Assembly (NCBI GenBank): GCA_937951935.1
Contig: CALGAM010000019.1
Coordinates: 1-28,120 of the forward strand
DNA length: 28,120 nucleotides
Source: an uncultured Micromonospora sp.
Lineage (GTDB): Bacteria > Actinomycetota > Actinomycetes > Mycobacteriales > Micromonosporaceae
Direction: 5' to 3'
Shown here piece after piece: positions 15,663 through 22,141 of this stretch; positions within the stretch are counted from its first letter, which is position 1, and each line of letters starts with the position of its first letter. The translations under genes and the position numbers were made by a program. The notes beneath the pieces were generated by a model, which worked only from the letters and a program-made list of their open reading frames with translations, did no database searches and had not been told where the DNA came from.

Positions 15663-16570
15663 GCCGATCGACCACGAACAAGGCGGCGGCGAGGCGTGGC
15701 GTGCGTGCTCGGGCGACCCTGATCGGTCTGGCCGCGGTCGCCGGAGTGCTGGTGCCGGCGGTACCGGCCGCCGCCGCCCCGGCGGAGCCCACCCCCACCC
15801 CCACGCTCACCCCCTCGCCCGGAGCCGTGACCGTCACCAAGGCCGGCACGTCGTTCCTGACCTCGACCGCGATCGGCATCGGGCAGCCGGTGCGGGTGGC
15901 CGCCTCCCTCGGCGACTATCTGTACTGGTCGTTCTCGGCCTCGGCCGGGCAGACCAACGCGGTCGCCATCACGGTGACCCTGCCAACCGGGGAGCGCCGG
16001 CACGGCGCCTCGACCTGGACCGTCGACGTCTTCGACGGGTTGCGGCGCCGTCAGGCCTGCACCGCGGGGGCGCAGACCCCGACCGCCGGGCCCGGCGACG
16101 CGAGCGTGGCTCTCGGCTGCACCCTGCGGACGGTCCGCCCGTGGGCCGAACCGTGGTCCGCCGACCCCCTGCCCGGCACGTACTACGTCCGGCTGTCCGT
16201 CACCGAGCTGCCGGAGGAGGACCTGGGGCTGCCGATCCAGGTGGAGCTGCTGGTCAACACGCTGGAGGACACGGACACCCAGCTTGAGGACGGCGACCTG
16301 AAGACGCCGTTGGTGCCGGCGACCGAGCCGGGGCGGGTCGTGGCCGGCGCCGCCGACACGCCGGGGGCGACCCCCGGGCCCGGCGCCTCGGGCCGGGCGG
16401 AGGAACTGGCTGCCGGCGAGGACGACGGCTGGTTCGACGGCTGGTTCGACGGGTGGTTCGACGGCTTCACGTCCCGCTGGATCTGGACCTCCGTCGGTGG
16501 CGTCCTGGCCGCGCTCGCCGGTGTCGTCGGCTTCGGGCTGACCCGCCGGCCCCGGCGGCCCGTGCGCTGA
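15659..16570 (+). CDS. Secreted membrane-anchored partner of the VWA protein
   Basis: A 303-aa exported protein, ATG 15659 overlapping the VWA stop by 4 bp. Signal peptide about 1-41 (twin-basic start, hydrophobic core, VPAAAAPAEP), then a Pro/Thr linker (TPTPTLTPSP), a beta-rich ectodomain (about 55-200) with two cysteines, an acidic linker, three exact GWFD units, and a C-terminal membrane helix (WTSVGGVLAALAGVVGFGL) ending in RRPRRPVR. The ectodomain shares the pattern of a strand-rich region with aromatic YLYWSFSAS seen in weaker form in the VWA protein. The two probably act as a pair at the cell surface. No enzyme motif seen; family not recognised. Confidence 0.8.
   Translation: MSRSTTNKAAARRGVRARATLIGLAAVAGVLVPAVPAAAAPAEPTPTPTLTPSPGAVTVTKAGTSFLTSTAIGIGQPVRVAASLGDYLYWSFSASAGQTNAVAITVTLPTGERRHGASTWTVDVFDGLRRRQACTAGAQTPTAGPGDASVALGCTLRTVRPWAEPWSADPLPGTYYVRLSVTELPEEDLGLPIQVELLVNTLEDTDTQLEDGDLKTPLVPATEPGRVVAGAADTPGATPGPGASGRAEELAAGEDDGWFDGWFDGWFDGFTSRWIWTSVGGVLAALAGVVGFGLTRRPRRPVR
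16427..16462 (+). repeat. Three tandem 12-bp repeats encoding GWFD
   Basis: GGCTGGTTCGAC occurs at 16427-16438 and 16439-16450, and with one change at 16451-16462. In frame it gives GWFD three times, just outside the C-terminal membrane helix. The near-identity of the units at DNA level suggests recent slippage, so copy number may vary between strains. Confidence 0.9.
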
Positions 16571-16645
16571 GACTCCGCGCCACCGGCGGAGTCGTCCTGT
16601 CCCAACCGGCCCCGGCCGCCCCGCGACCACGGGCGGCCGGGGCCG
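16571..16645. terminator. Double hairpin terminator between convergent genes
   Basis: Directly after the stop at 16570, GACTCCGC (16571-16578) pairs with GCGGAGTC (16586-16593). A second, stronger hairpin has a perfect 15-bp stem, 16607-16621 with 16631-16645, around a 9-nt loop. Both lie before the end of the convergent minus-strand gene at 16724 and can serve either side. Confidence 0.8.
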
Positions 16646-16723
16646 TCCCGTCGGCTCCGGTGTCGGGCCGCCCCGGAGCCGACCCTGTCGGGCGCCGGCC
16701 GCGCCCGCCCCAGATCCGGTCGG

Positions 16724-17401
16724 CTACGTACCGTCGACCGGTGGTGGGCCGACGAACGGGGATGACGTCACCCCGCCCCCCGTCGGGGCGCCCGGCCCGT
16801 CGTGTCGGTTCGGTCCACGCTGTCCTCCGTAGAGGTCGGAGCTCCGGGCCAGGGTGATCAGTCCGGCGGCGACGCAGCAGCAGGAGAGCAGCGCCGCGAC
16901 GATGCCGAGCAGGAACCACCACCGGCGGTCCGTCGGCCGCTCGAACTCGGGTACGGCCCCCGGCCCGGGGCCCTGCCGCGGCGGGCCGGGCTGCCGCGTG
17001 GAGTGGGCAGGCCACGAGACCGGGTGTGGATATCCGCTCGACGGTGGCGTACCGGCCGGAGTCTCCGGGGTGGACCAGTCCGGGACGTCCACCGACCGTC
17101 CCGCCGTGGGGTCGGCCACGGGCTCCTGGTCCGGCCCGTCGGGCGGTGCCGGGTCGATCGCCCACTCCCACGACCGGACGCCCGGCCGTGCTGCCGGGCC
17201 GGCGCCCGGGCCGACCGGTTGGCCGGGCTGTCGCTCACCCAGCCCGTGGCCGGGCCCGGCGGCTGGGCCGTCGCCGTGTTCACCCGGCTGTCGGTCGGGC
17301 GGCCCGTCCGGCTGGTCGACCGCGTTCTCGCCGCCCACCGGTCCGACCGGCCCGGCGTCGGGTTGGCGCGGATCCTCGCCGGACTGCTCGGGGTTGGTCA
17401 T
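16724..17401 (-). CDS. Proline/glycine-rich membrane protein, unknown function
   Basis: A 225-aa protein. ATG 17401 follows a GGGGA ribosome-like site. About 150 residues of low-complexity Pro/Gly/Asp sequence (cytoplasmic) lead to a basic-flanked membrane segment at about 163-184 (RRWWFLLGIVAALLSCCCVAAGLITL) given here only as its ends, with a Cys triplet inside, and a short Gly/Pro-rich outer tail. The tripartite design resembles many actinobacterial DUF-type envelope proteins. Compositional bias makes homology calls unreliable. It is divergent from the PLP-enzyme gene and converges on the VWA operon. Confidence 0.7.
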   Translation of the reverse strand: MTNPEQSGEDPRQPDAGPVGPVGGENAVDQPDGPPDRQPGEHGDGPAAGPGHGLGERQPGQPVGPGAGPAARPGVRSWEWAIDPAPPDGPDQEPVADPTAGRSVDVPDWSTPETPAGTPPSSGYPHPVSWPAHSTRQPGPPRQGPGPGAVPEFERPTDRRWWFLLGIVAALLSCCCVAAGLITLARSSDLYGGQRGPNRHDGPGAPTGGGVTSSPFVGPPPVDGT

Positions 17402-17436
17402 CGCGGTCCCCGTGTCGTCGGTACGCCTTTGGGAAA

Positions 17437-17446
17437 ATACTAGACT
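17437..17446. promoter_or_regulatory. AT-rich promoter-like patch between divergent genes
   Basis: The stretch around GGGAAAATACTAGACTTTAG is the most AT-rich in this part. It contains TAGTAT on the minus strand (17442-17437) and TAGACT on the plus strand (17441-17446), both matching TANNNT. The minus-strand one would give a 5' leader of about 30 nt for the proline-rich gene. No convincing -35 was found. Confidence 0.3.
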
Positions 17447-17536
17447 TTAGCGACATTGCTCCCAGTGCGGATCGTCATCTTGGGGGCGGGCGGACGAGGG
17501 CGGGTCGCCCACGTCGGCGGTGGCAGGATGTGCGGC

Positions 17537-18493
17537 GTGGATCTCGTGACCCTCGACGACGTCCGGAGCGCGGCCGACGACCTGGTCGGTGTCGCCCTGC
17601 GTACGCCGCTGTTGCCCTGTCCGTGGGACGGGCAGCTCTGGATCAAGCCGGAAAGCCTGCAACCGGTCGGCTCGTTCAAGATCCGTGGCGCGACCCACGC
17701 CGTGGCCCGGCTCGACCCGACCCGGCGGGCCAGGGGCGTCGTCACGCACTCGTCGGGCAACCACGGGCAGGCCCTGGCGTACGCCGCCCGGGTGCACGGC
17801 GTGCCCTGCACGGTGGTGATCCCGGAGGGCGCCCCGACGATCAAGATCGAACGGGTGCGGGCGCTCGGGGCCGAGGTCCGGCTGGTCCCCCCGGCCGAGC
17901 GGTTCACCGTCGCCGACCGCATCGCCGCGGAGCAGGGCCGGACCCTGGTTCCCCCCTTCGACGACCGCCGGATCATCGCCGGCCAGGGCACCCTCGGCGT
18001 CGAGGTGGTCGAGGAACTACCCGAGGTCGACGTGGTACTGGTTCCGGTCGGCGGTGGTGGCCTCGCCTCCGGGGTCGCCACGGCGGTCAAGGCCCTGAGG
18101 CCTGCGACGAAGGTCATCGGGGTCGAGCCGGAACTCGCGGCCGACGCCCGGGACTCGCTGACCGCCGGGGAGCTACGGGTGTGGGAACCGGCCCGGACCT
18201 ACCGCACGAGCGCGGACGGCCTGCGGACCGCCCTCTCCCCGTTGACCTTCGCGCACCTGCGCCGTCGGCTGGACGGCATCGTCACGGTCAGCGAGGAGGA
18301 GATCGCCGCGGCCACCGCTCGGTTGGTCCGGGACGTCCGGCTGGTCGTCGAGCCGAGCGGCGCGGTCACGACGGCGGCCCGGATGTTCCACGCCGCCGAG
18401 CTGCCGGCCGGCCGTACGGTCGCGGTCGTCTCCGGTGGGAACGTCGACCCGGCCGTGCTGGCCGCGGCGGCGACCCGGCCCGCGGCGGGGTGA
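17537..18493 (+). CDS. PLP-dependent threonine/serine dehydratase-like enzyme
   Basis: Fold-type II PLP enzyme, 318 aa, cytosolic. The Schiff-base lysine is Lys48 in GSFKIRGA; the substrate loop SSGNHGQALAYAA (about 74-86) and the phosphate-binding glycine loop GGGGLASG (about 174-181) are intact, and SGGN near the C-terminus fits the pyridine-contacting region. The reaction is deamination of L-threonine or L-serine (or serine racemisation, a close relative). It lacks a C-terminal ACT domain, so it is the short catabolic/racemase type and not biosynthetic IlvA. GTG 17537 is preferred: CAGGAT ends 7 bp before it, fitting a leaderless start; ATG 17528 is an alternative. No metabolic neighbours that would fix the substrate. 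Confidence 0.87.
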   Translation: MDLVTLDDVRSAADDLVGVALRTPLLPCPWDGQLWIKPESLQPVGSFKIRGATHAVARLDPTRRARGVVTHSSGNHGQALAYAARVHGVPCTVVIPEGAPTIKIERVRALGAEVRLVPPAERFTVADRIAAEQGRTLVPPFDDRRIIAGQGTLGVEVVEELPEVDVVLVPVGGGGLASGVATAVKALRPATKVIGVEPELAADARDSLTAGELRVWEPARTYRTSADGLRTALSPLTFAHLRRRLDGIVTVSEEEIAAATARLVRDVRLVVEPSGAVTTAARMFHAAELPAGRTVAVVSGGNVDPAVLAAAATRPAAG

Positions 18494-18547
18494 CCGGGTC
18501 CGCCGCCGGGGCGGTGGCGTACCGCACCCCGGCGGCGACGGACCCGG
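18494..18547. terminator. Strong hairpin between the PLP-enzyme and GH16 genes
   Basis: CCGGGTCCG (18494-18502) pairs with CGGACCCGG (18539-18547), and CCGCCGGGG (18503-18511) with CCCCGGCGG (18527-18535), with a 3-nt bulge and a 15-nt loop. It starts right after the stop at 18493 and lies before the convergent gene end at 18565, so it can terminate from both sides. Confidence 0.75.
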
Positions 18548-18564
18548 GTGGGCGGAGCGTGGCC

Positions 18565-19794
18565 TCAGCCGCGCCGCCACTTCTGGTTGGCACCACCGGT
18601 GCACTCCCAGAGCTGCAGCTTGGCGCCGTTGGCGGTGTTCCAGTCCTGTACGTCGACACACTTGTTCGCCTGCGGATTCACCAGGTCACCGGCGGCGCTG
18701 AGGACGAACTGCTGGGCCGGGTTGCCGTTACAGTGGACTATCTGGATCTTGGCGCCGTTCGCGGTCGATCCCCAGGCCACGTCCATGCACATGCCCATCG
18801 CCCGCACGGTGCCGTCGGCGGCGAACGTCCACTGCTGGGCGACGGTGCCGTTGCAGTCCCAGATCTGCAACTGGGTGCCGTCGGCCGGGTTCGCGCCCGG
18901 GATGTCGATGCACTTGTTGGCGTACCCGATGATCGGGCCGGTGGTGCCGGGGTTGCTGTCACCGGTGTTCCAGGCCCAGACCCGGACGTAGTCGATCAGC
19001 ATCTGCTGGGGGAACGTGGTGGTGGCGTCCGGGTAGCCGGGCCAGTTGCCGCCGACCGCGACATTCATGATCATGTAGAACGGGTGGTCGAAGACCCAGG
19101 GGTTGCCGTGCAGGTCGGCCGGGGTCCTGCGGGCGTACGCGATGCCGTCGACGTACCAGGTGATGGAGTCCGGTGCCCAGTCCACCGCGAAGGTGTGGAA
19201 GGCGTCGGCGAAGTTGCCGCTGGGTAGCGTGTAGGAGCTGCTGATCCCGGCACCGCCGGAGTAGCCGGGGCCGTGCAGCGTGCCGTACACCCGGTTGGGC
19301 TCACGACCGATGTTCTCCATGATGTCGATCTCGCCGCGGTCCGGCCACGGCAGACCGCCGAGCATCCAGAACGCCGGCCAGATGCCCTGTCCGCGCGGGA
19401 TCTTGATCCGGGCCTCGAACCGCCCGTACGTCTGTCTGAAGGTGTTGGCGGTGAGCAGCCGGGCCGAGGTGTACTCGCAGTAGCCGTAGTGGCACTGGTA
19501 GTTGGCCGGGTTCTCCCGACGCGCGGTGATCACCATGTTGCCGTTGCCGTCGTGGGCGGCGTTCCTGGTGCTGTCGGTGTAGTACTGCCGCTCGTTGTTG
19601 CCCCAGCCGCCGCCGCCGATGTCGTGATGCCACTTGCCGGGATCCGGCGGCGTGCCGGCCGGGGCGTTGAACTCGTCGCTCCACACGAGCGCGCCGGGCG
19701 CCGCGTTGACCGGGCTGGTCGGGGTGACCGCCAGCGTCGTGGTCAGGATCGTGCCGAGCAGGGCCAGGACCAGGGAGGTTCGTCGGATGCGCAT
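18565..19794 (-). CDS. Secreted GH16 endo-beta-1,3-glucanase with ricin-type lectin domain
   Basis: A 409-aa exported hydrolase. Signal peptide about 1-31 (MRIRRTSLVLALLG..., cleavage near VNA-APG). The GH16 domain (about 35-265) has the catalytic motif GEIDIMENIG with Glu155, Asp157 and Glu160, the ExDxxE form of laminarinases, and supporting motifs LVWSDEFNAP, YGRFEARIKIPRGQGIWPAF and NVAVGGNWPG. A ricin B-type beta-trefoil (about 280-408) carries three QxW-like repeats (AQQWTF, AQQFVL, NQKWRRG) that bind sugar. It degrades beta-1,3-glucans such as laminarin or fungal wall outside the cell. The usual GGAGG site is present but 22 bp upstream of the ATG. A palindrome in the promoter region suggests substrate-linked repression. 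Confidence 0.95.
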   Translation of the reverse strand: MRIRRTSLVLALLGTILTTTLAVTPTSPVNAAPGALVWSDEFNAPAGTPPDPGKWHHDIGGGGWGNNERQYYTDSTRNAAHDGNGNMVITARRENPANYQCHYGYCEYTSARLLTANTFRQTYGRFEARIKIPRGQGIWPAFWMLGGLPWPDRGEIDIMENIGREPNRVYGTLHGPGYSGGAGISSSYTLPSGNFADAFHTFAVDWAPDSITWYVDGIAYARRTPADLHGNPWVFDHPFYMIMNVAVGGNWPGYPDATTTFPQQMLIDYVRVWAWNTGDSNPGTTGPIIGYANKCIDIPGANPADGTQLQIWDCNGTVAQQWTFAADGTVRAMGMCMDVAWGSTANGAKIQIVHCNGNPAQQFVLSAAGDLVNPQANKCVDVQDWNTANGAKLQLWECTGGANQKWRRG

Positions 19795-19816
19795 GTAGAG
19801 GTTTGTATATTGAAGT

Positions 19817-19824
19817 CCTCCTTT
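19817..19824 (-). promoter_or_regulatory. Misplaced perfect ribosome site upstream of the GH16 gene
   Basis: The minus strand reads AAAGGAGG at 19824-19817, a near-perfect Shine-Dalgarno, but the first in-frame start is ATG 19794, 22 bp away. No ATG, GTG or TTG lies at normal distance. Either mRNA folding brings them together, or an unusual start is used. Confidence 0.5.
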
Positions 19825-19825
19825 C

Positions 19826-19843
19826 TAGCAAGGCTCCTTACTA
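19826..19843. promoter_or_regulatory. Palindromic operator candidate upstream of the GH16 gene
   Basis: TAGCAAGGCTCCTTACTA is an 18-bp inverted repeat with 8-bp arms (7 of 8 matching) and 2-bp spacer, in an AT-rich island between the GH16 gene and the divergent gene at 19981. Position and symmetry suit a sugar-responsive repressor; the regulator is not identified. Confidence 0.45.
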
Positions 19844-19933
19844 AAAACATCAGGTTCCTAACAGAGGCGGCACGGTGCCGGGCCCACCTGGCGACGCGTG
19901 CCTCCTTGTCCGCCTCCAATACGAGAGTCTGTC

Positions 19934-19959
19934 TATCTTTGGGTGACCGACCGGTTACC
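19934..19959 (+). promoter_or_regulatory. Promoter and operator candidate of the Cys/His-motif gene
   Basis: TATCTT at 19934-19939 fits a -10 box. It is followed by the imperfect palindrome GGTGACCGACCGGTTACC at 19942-19959 (7 of 9 arm positions match), which would overlap the transcript start. A ribosome site AAGGAGG follows, then GTG 19981. No clear -35 was found. Confidence 0.35.
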
Positions 19960-19980
19960 ACAGGTCAAGGAGGCGGTCCC

Positions 19981-20946
19981 GTGACCCAGTTGTCCTTCTT
20001 CGGTCCGAACGAGGCCGGCCCCGACCCGAAGCCCGACGGTGACGCACCCGTACGGCTCCGCCTGCTCATCACGGTGAAGGCCGCCCCGAATCCCTCCGAG
20101 AAATACGGCGAGACGGTATGCGTCGCCGCTCTGAGCATCGACCCTCTGCGTCCGGGCTGGGTGCGGTTGTACCCGATCAACCACCGTGAGCTGACGAGCG
20201 ACGACCGGTTTCGCAAGTACGAGATCATTTCCGTGATGGCCAGGCCGGCCAGGCGGGACCAGCGCCGGGAGAGCTGGAAGCCCATCATCGAGACCATCGC
20301 TCGTGAGGCCTACCTTCCGCCCTGGGAGAAGCGTCGACGCTACCTTGACCCCTGGGTCGAAGAGTCGATGTGTCGGCTGAACCGGGCAGTTCGCGACCGG
20401 CCGGACGCCCAGTCGCTGGCCCTGATCCGCCCGGCACGGGTCGACGGTCTCCGGGTGACGCCGCACGGCGGCTGGACACCGAGCGAGCAACGAAAAATCG
20501 ATGCATACGTCAGCCAGCTCGACCTGCTCGACAACCGGGATCGTGTGCCCCTGGAAGCGCCCCGATTCCGTGCCGCCTATCGCTACCAGTGCCACGAGCC
20601 AGGGTGCAAAGGGCACCTGCAAGGGCTGCTGGACTGGGAACTCGTTGCGCTGCAACGCCGGCTTCGTGGTTGTTCCGACGCGGAACTCAGGCAGGCCATC
20701 GAGGAGAAGTTCTTGCACGAACTGTGCGCACCCACCCGGGATGTCGCCTTCTATGTGGGCAACCAGGCGAAGCGCGTGAACGTGTTCAGCGTGCTCGGCG
20801 TGTACTGGCCGCCGAAACGCCAGCCAAACGTTTCGATGCGGCCTCCAGCACGACGTCACGGTGGCAGTGCTGTTGATCCGCCTCGAAGCACAGCACCGCC
20901 ACCAGCTCGCGTCGGCCGGCCTCGGCAATCGCATCGAGCGCCTTGA
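19981..20946 (+). CDS. Uncharacterised protein with Cys/His motif, paired with DUF488
   Basis: A 321-aa soluble protein of unknown function; GTG 19981 follows AAGGAGG at good distance. The N-terminus MTQLSFFG is followed by strand-rich VRLRLLITVKAAPNPSEKYGETVCVAAL written here in part (RLRLLITVKAAP, YGETVCVAAL), GWVRLYPINHRELT, a basic DQRRESWKPI and ARVDGLRV. Near 200-210 lies YQCHEPGCKGH, a likely zinc or nucleic-acid-binding C-x4-C-x2-H, then LLDWELVALQRRL and VGNQAKRVNVFSVLGVYWP. That end looks like the natural C-terminus. The last about 40 residues are the complement of the DUF488 gene, are Pro/Arg-rich, and are probably a read-on extension. Its convergent neighbour is DUF488, suggesting a functional pair. 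I do not recognise a named family. Confidence 0.8.
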   Translation: MTQLSFFGPNEAGPDPKPDGDAPVRLRLLITVKAAPNPSEKYGETVCVAALSIDPLRPGWVRLYPINHRELTSDDRFRKYEIISVMARPARRDQRRESWKPIIETIAREAYLPPWEKRRRYLDPWVEESMCRLNRAVRDRPDAQSLALIRPARVDGLRVTPHGGWTPSEQRKIDAYVSQLDLLDNRDRVPLEAPRFRAAYRYQCHEPGCKGHLQGLLDWELVALQRRLRGCSDAELRQAIEEKFLHELCAPTRDVAFYVGNQAKRVNVFSVLGVYWPPKRQPNVSMRPPARRHGGSAVDPPRSTAPPPARVGRPRQSHRAP

Positions 20947-21262
20947 CCGCGTCCGGATGCCGCAACAGATCGGCGTACACGTTCCGTGCCATTGCCCGCA
21001 TGTCGGGCGGGCCGGCGAAACCCGGGCGGTTGGCCTTCGGATTACCCAGCTCCCGTCGGTGCTCGTAGGCAATGCCGGCCGCGCCGAGTGCCTGGGCGAG
21101 GGCTGTCTTGCTGAAGCCCCGCTTCCGGGAGATCGGTGTGAGCCGGACGTCGACCAGGCGGGAGACGCCGAGGGCGCAAAGGTCGCCGACGAAGGCTTCG
21201 ATGTCCCGGCCTTGGTAGCCGACGCCAATCAGGCCGGCCCGGACCGCTGTCGAGATCGCCAT
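20786..21262 (-). CDS. DUF488 family protein
   Basis: A 158-aa protein with the full DUF488 signature: LIGVGYQGRDIEAFV (about 10-24), VDVRLTPISRKRGFSKTAL (about 37-55), YEHRRELGNP (about 66-75), and the C-terminal cysteine/histidine motif VLCFEADQQHCHR (about 121-133). The biochemical function of DUF488 is not established; conserved Cys and His suggest metal or nucleotide chemistry (inference). ATG 21262 has only a weak GGAAAG site upstream. Its 3' end overlaps the convergent gene at 19981-20946 by 161 bp. Because the CFE...CHR motif lies just before the overlap ends, the DUF488 frame is the constrained one in the shared DNA. Confidence 0.88.
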   Translation of the reverse strand: MAISTAVRAGLIGVGYQGRDIEAFVGDLCALGVSRLVDVRLTPISRKRGFSKTALAQALGAAGIAYEHRRELGNPKANRPGFAGPPDMRAMARNVYADLLRHPDAVKALDAIAEAGRRELVAVLCFEADQQHCHRDVVLEAASKRLAGVSAASTRRAR

Positions 21263-21383
21263 GCCTGTCAGCTTTCCACACCGTGCGCATGTCCGCCGCT
21301 ACCCCGGCCGACTGGGGTACAGGTCCTCGACAGGATCGCGCGTGTCTCGGCCTTGGTTCCTCGGGCGCTCGCTGTCAACCGGG

Positions 21384-21660
21384 TCAGCCCGGGCGCTGGC
21401 GGCGCCGCCGCCAGCGGCGCCGCCGAGGCGGCCTGATCCGCACCCGCTGCTCCGGCCGGCTCTCGATGTCGTCAAGCTGCGCGCACACCGTCTGCCGCAG
21501 CTCGTCGTAGTCCCGGAAACGGTAGTCCTGGAACAGGGTGTAGCCGCTCCACATCAGATTGGCGCAGACGCGTGCCGGCACCCGACCGGTCGCCGCGCCC
21601 ATCCCGACCAGCGCCACCGAGCGGATGCTGCCCGGCTCCGTCGCGTTACGCAGGCGGATC
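21384..21660 (-). pseudogene. C-terminal fragment of a macro-domain-like protein
   Basis: The minus-strand frame ending at 21384 reads, from about 21660, IRLRNATEPGSIRSVALVGMGAATGRVPARVCANLM in pieces: IRLRNATEPGSIRS, VALVGMGAATGRVPARV and CANLMWSGYTLFQDYRF. The glycine-rich loop followed by RVP and a helix resembles the C-terminal end of macro (ADP-ribose-binding) domains. The N-terminal two thirds are missing; upstream DNA switches at once to an ADP-ribosyltransferase on the other strand. An ATG at 21617 could still yield 77 aa, with an Arg-rich tail (RRRRWRRRRQ). Probably non-functional. The macro-domain assignment is moderate. Confidence 0.6.
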
Positions 21661-22096
21661 GTTCTACCGGCGGCTCAACGCCGCGCTGCGGGACCCGGAC
21701 CGCGGCCGGGTCACCCCGTACCTGCCGTACCTGCGGCTGCTCTTCTCGGCGCTGTCGCGGCTGCCGACCCACACGGAGCCACTGTGGCGCGGGGTGTCGC
21801 TCGACCTGCGGGCGCAGTACCCGGTCGGACGGACCGTCACCTGGTGGGGGGTCTCCTCGTGCACCTCACAGCTCAGGGTCGCCCAGTCGTTCCTCGGGCG
21901 TCGCGGCAGGCGGACCCTCTTCGAGGTACGGCCGGTGCGGGCCGTGGGGATCCACCGGTTCTCCGCGTTCACCGGCGAGGAGGAGTACATCCTCAGCCCC
22001 GGCACACGGCTCACCGTGACCGAGGTACGGACCGAACGTGGCGGCCTGTGCACCGTACGGTTGACCGAGCTGGCCGAGCCGGGCCTGGTGACGTGA
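21660..22096 (+). pseudogene. Truncated ADP-ribosyltransferase (R-S-E type), N-terminus missing
   Basis: Recognisable sequence begins at FYRRLNAALRDPDRGR (base 21662) and runs to the stop at 22096, about 144 aa. ART landmarks are all present: the Arg in LWRGVS, the S-T-S-like WWGVSSCTSQ, and the ExE motif in TGEEEYILSPGTRL, as in arginine-type mono-ADP-ribosyltransferases, which transfer ADP-ribose from NAD+ to protein. The frame is open upstream to an ATG at 21572, but those residues are the complement of the macro-like fragment and unrelated in character. Family members have an N-terminal part before the catalytic core, so this copy is truncated. Catalytic residues survive, so residual activity cannot be excluded. 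No ribosome site was found. Confidence 0.72.
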
Positions 22097-22099
22097 CCG

Positions 22100-22139
22100 G
22101 GGTGGGGCCGGCGCGCGGGACCACGCGCCGGCCCCACCC
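22100..22139. terminator. Perfect 16-bp hairpin between ART remnant and peptidase gene
   Basis: GGGTGGGGCCGGCGCG (22100-22115) pairs perfectly with CGCGCCGGCCCCACCC (22124-22139) around an 8-nt loop. It begins 3 bp after the ART stop and ends 2 bp before the convergent peptidase stop, so it can terminate both. Confidence 0.85.
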
Positions 22140-22141
22140 GA

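Noticed and set aside
19273..19980. N-terminal extension of the gene starting at 19981
   Set aside because: It crosses the GH16 gene and the divergent promoter; GTG 19981 has a strong ribosome site.
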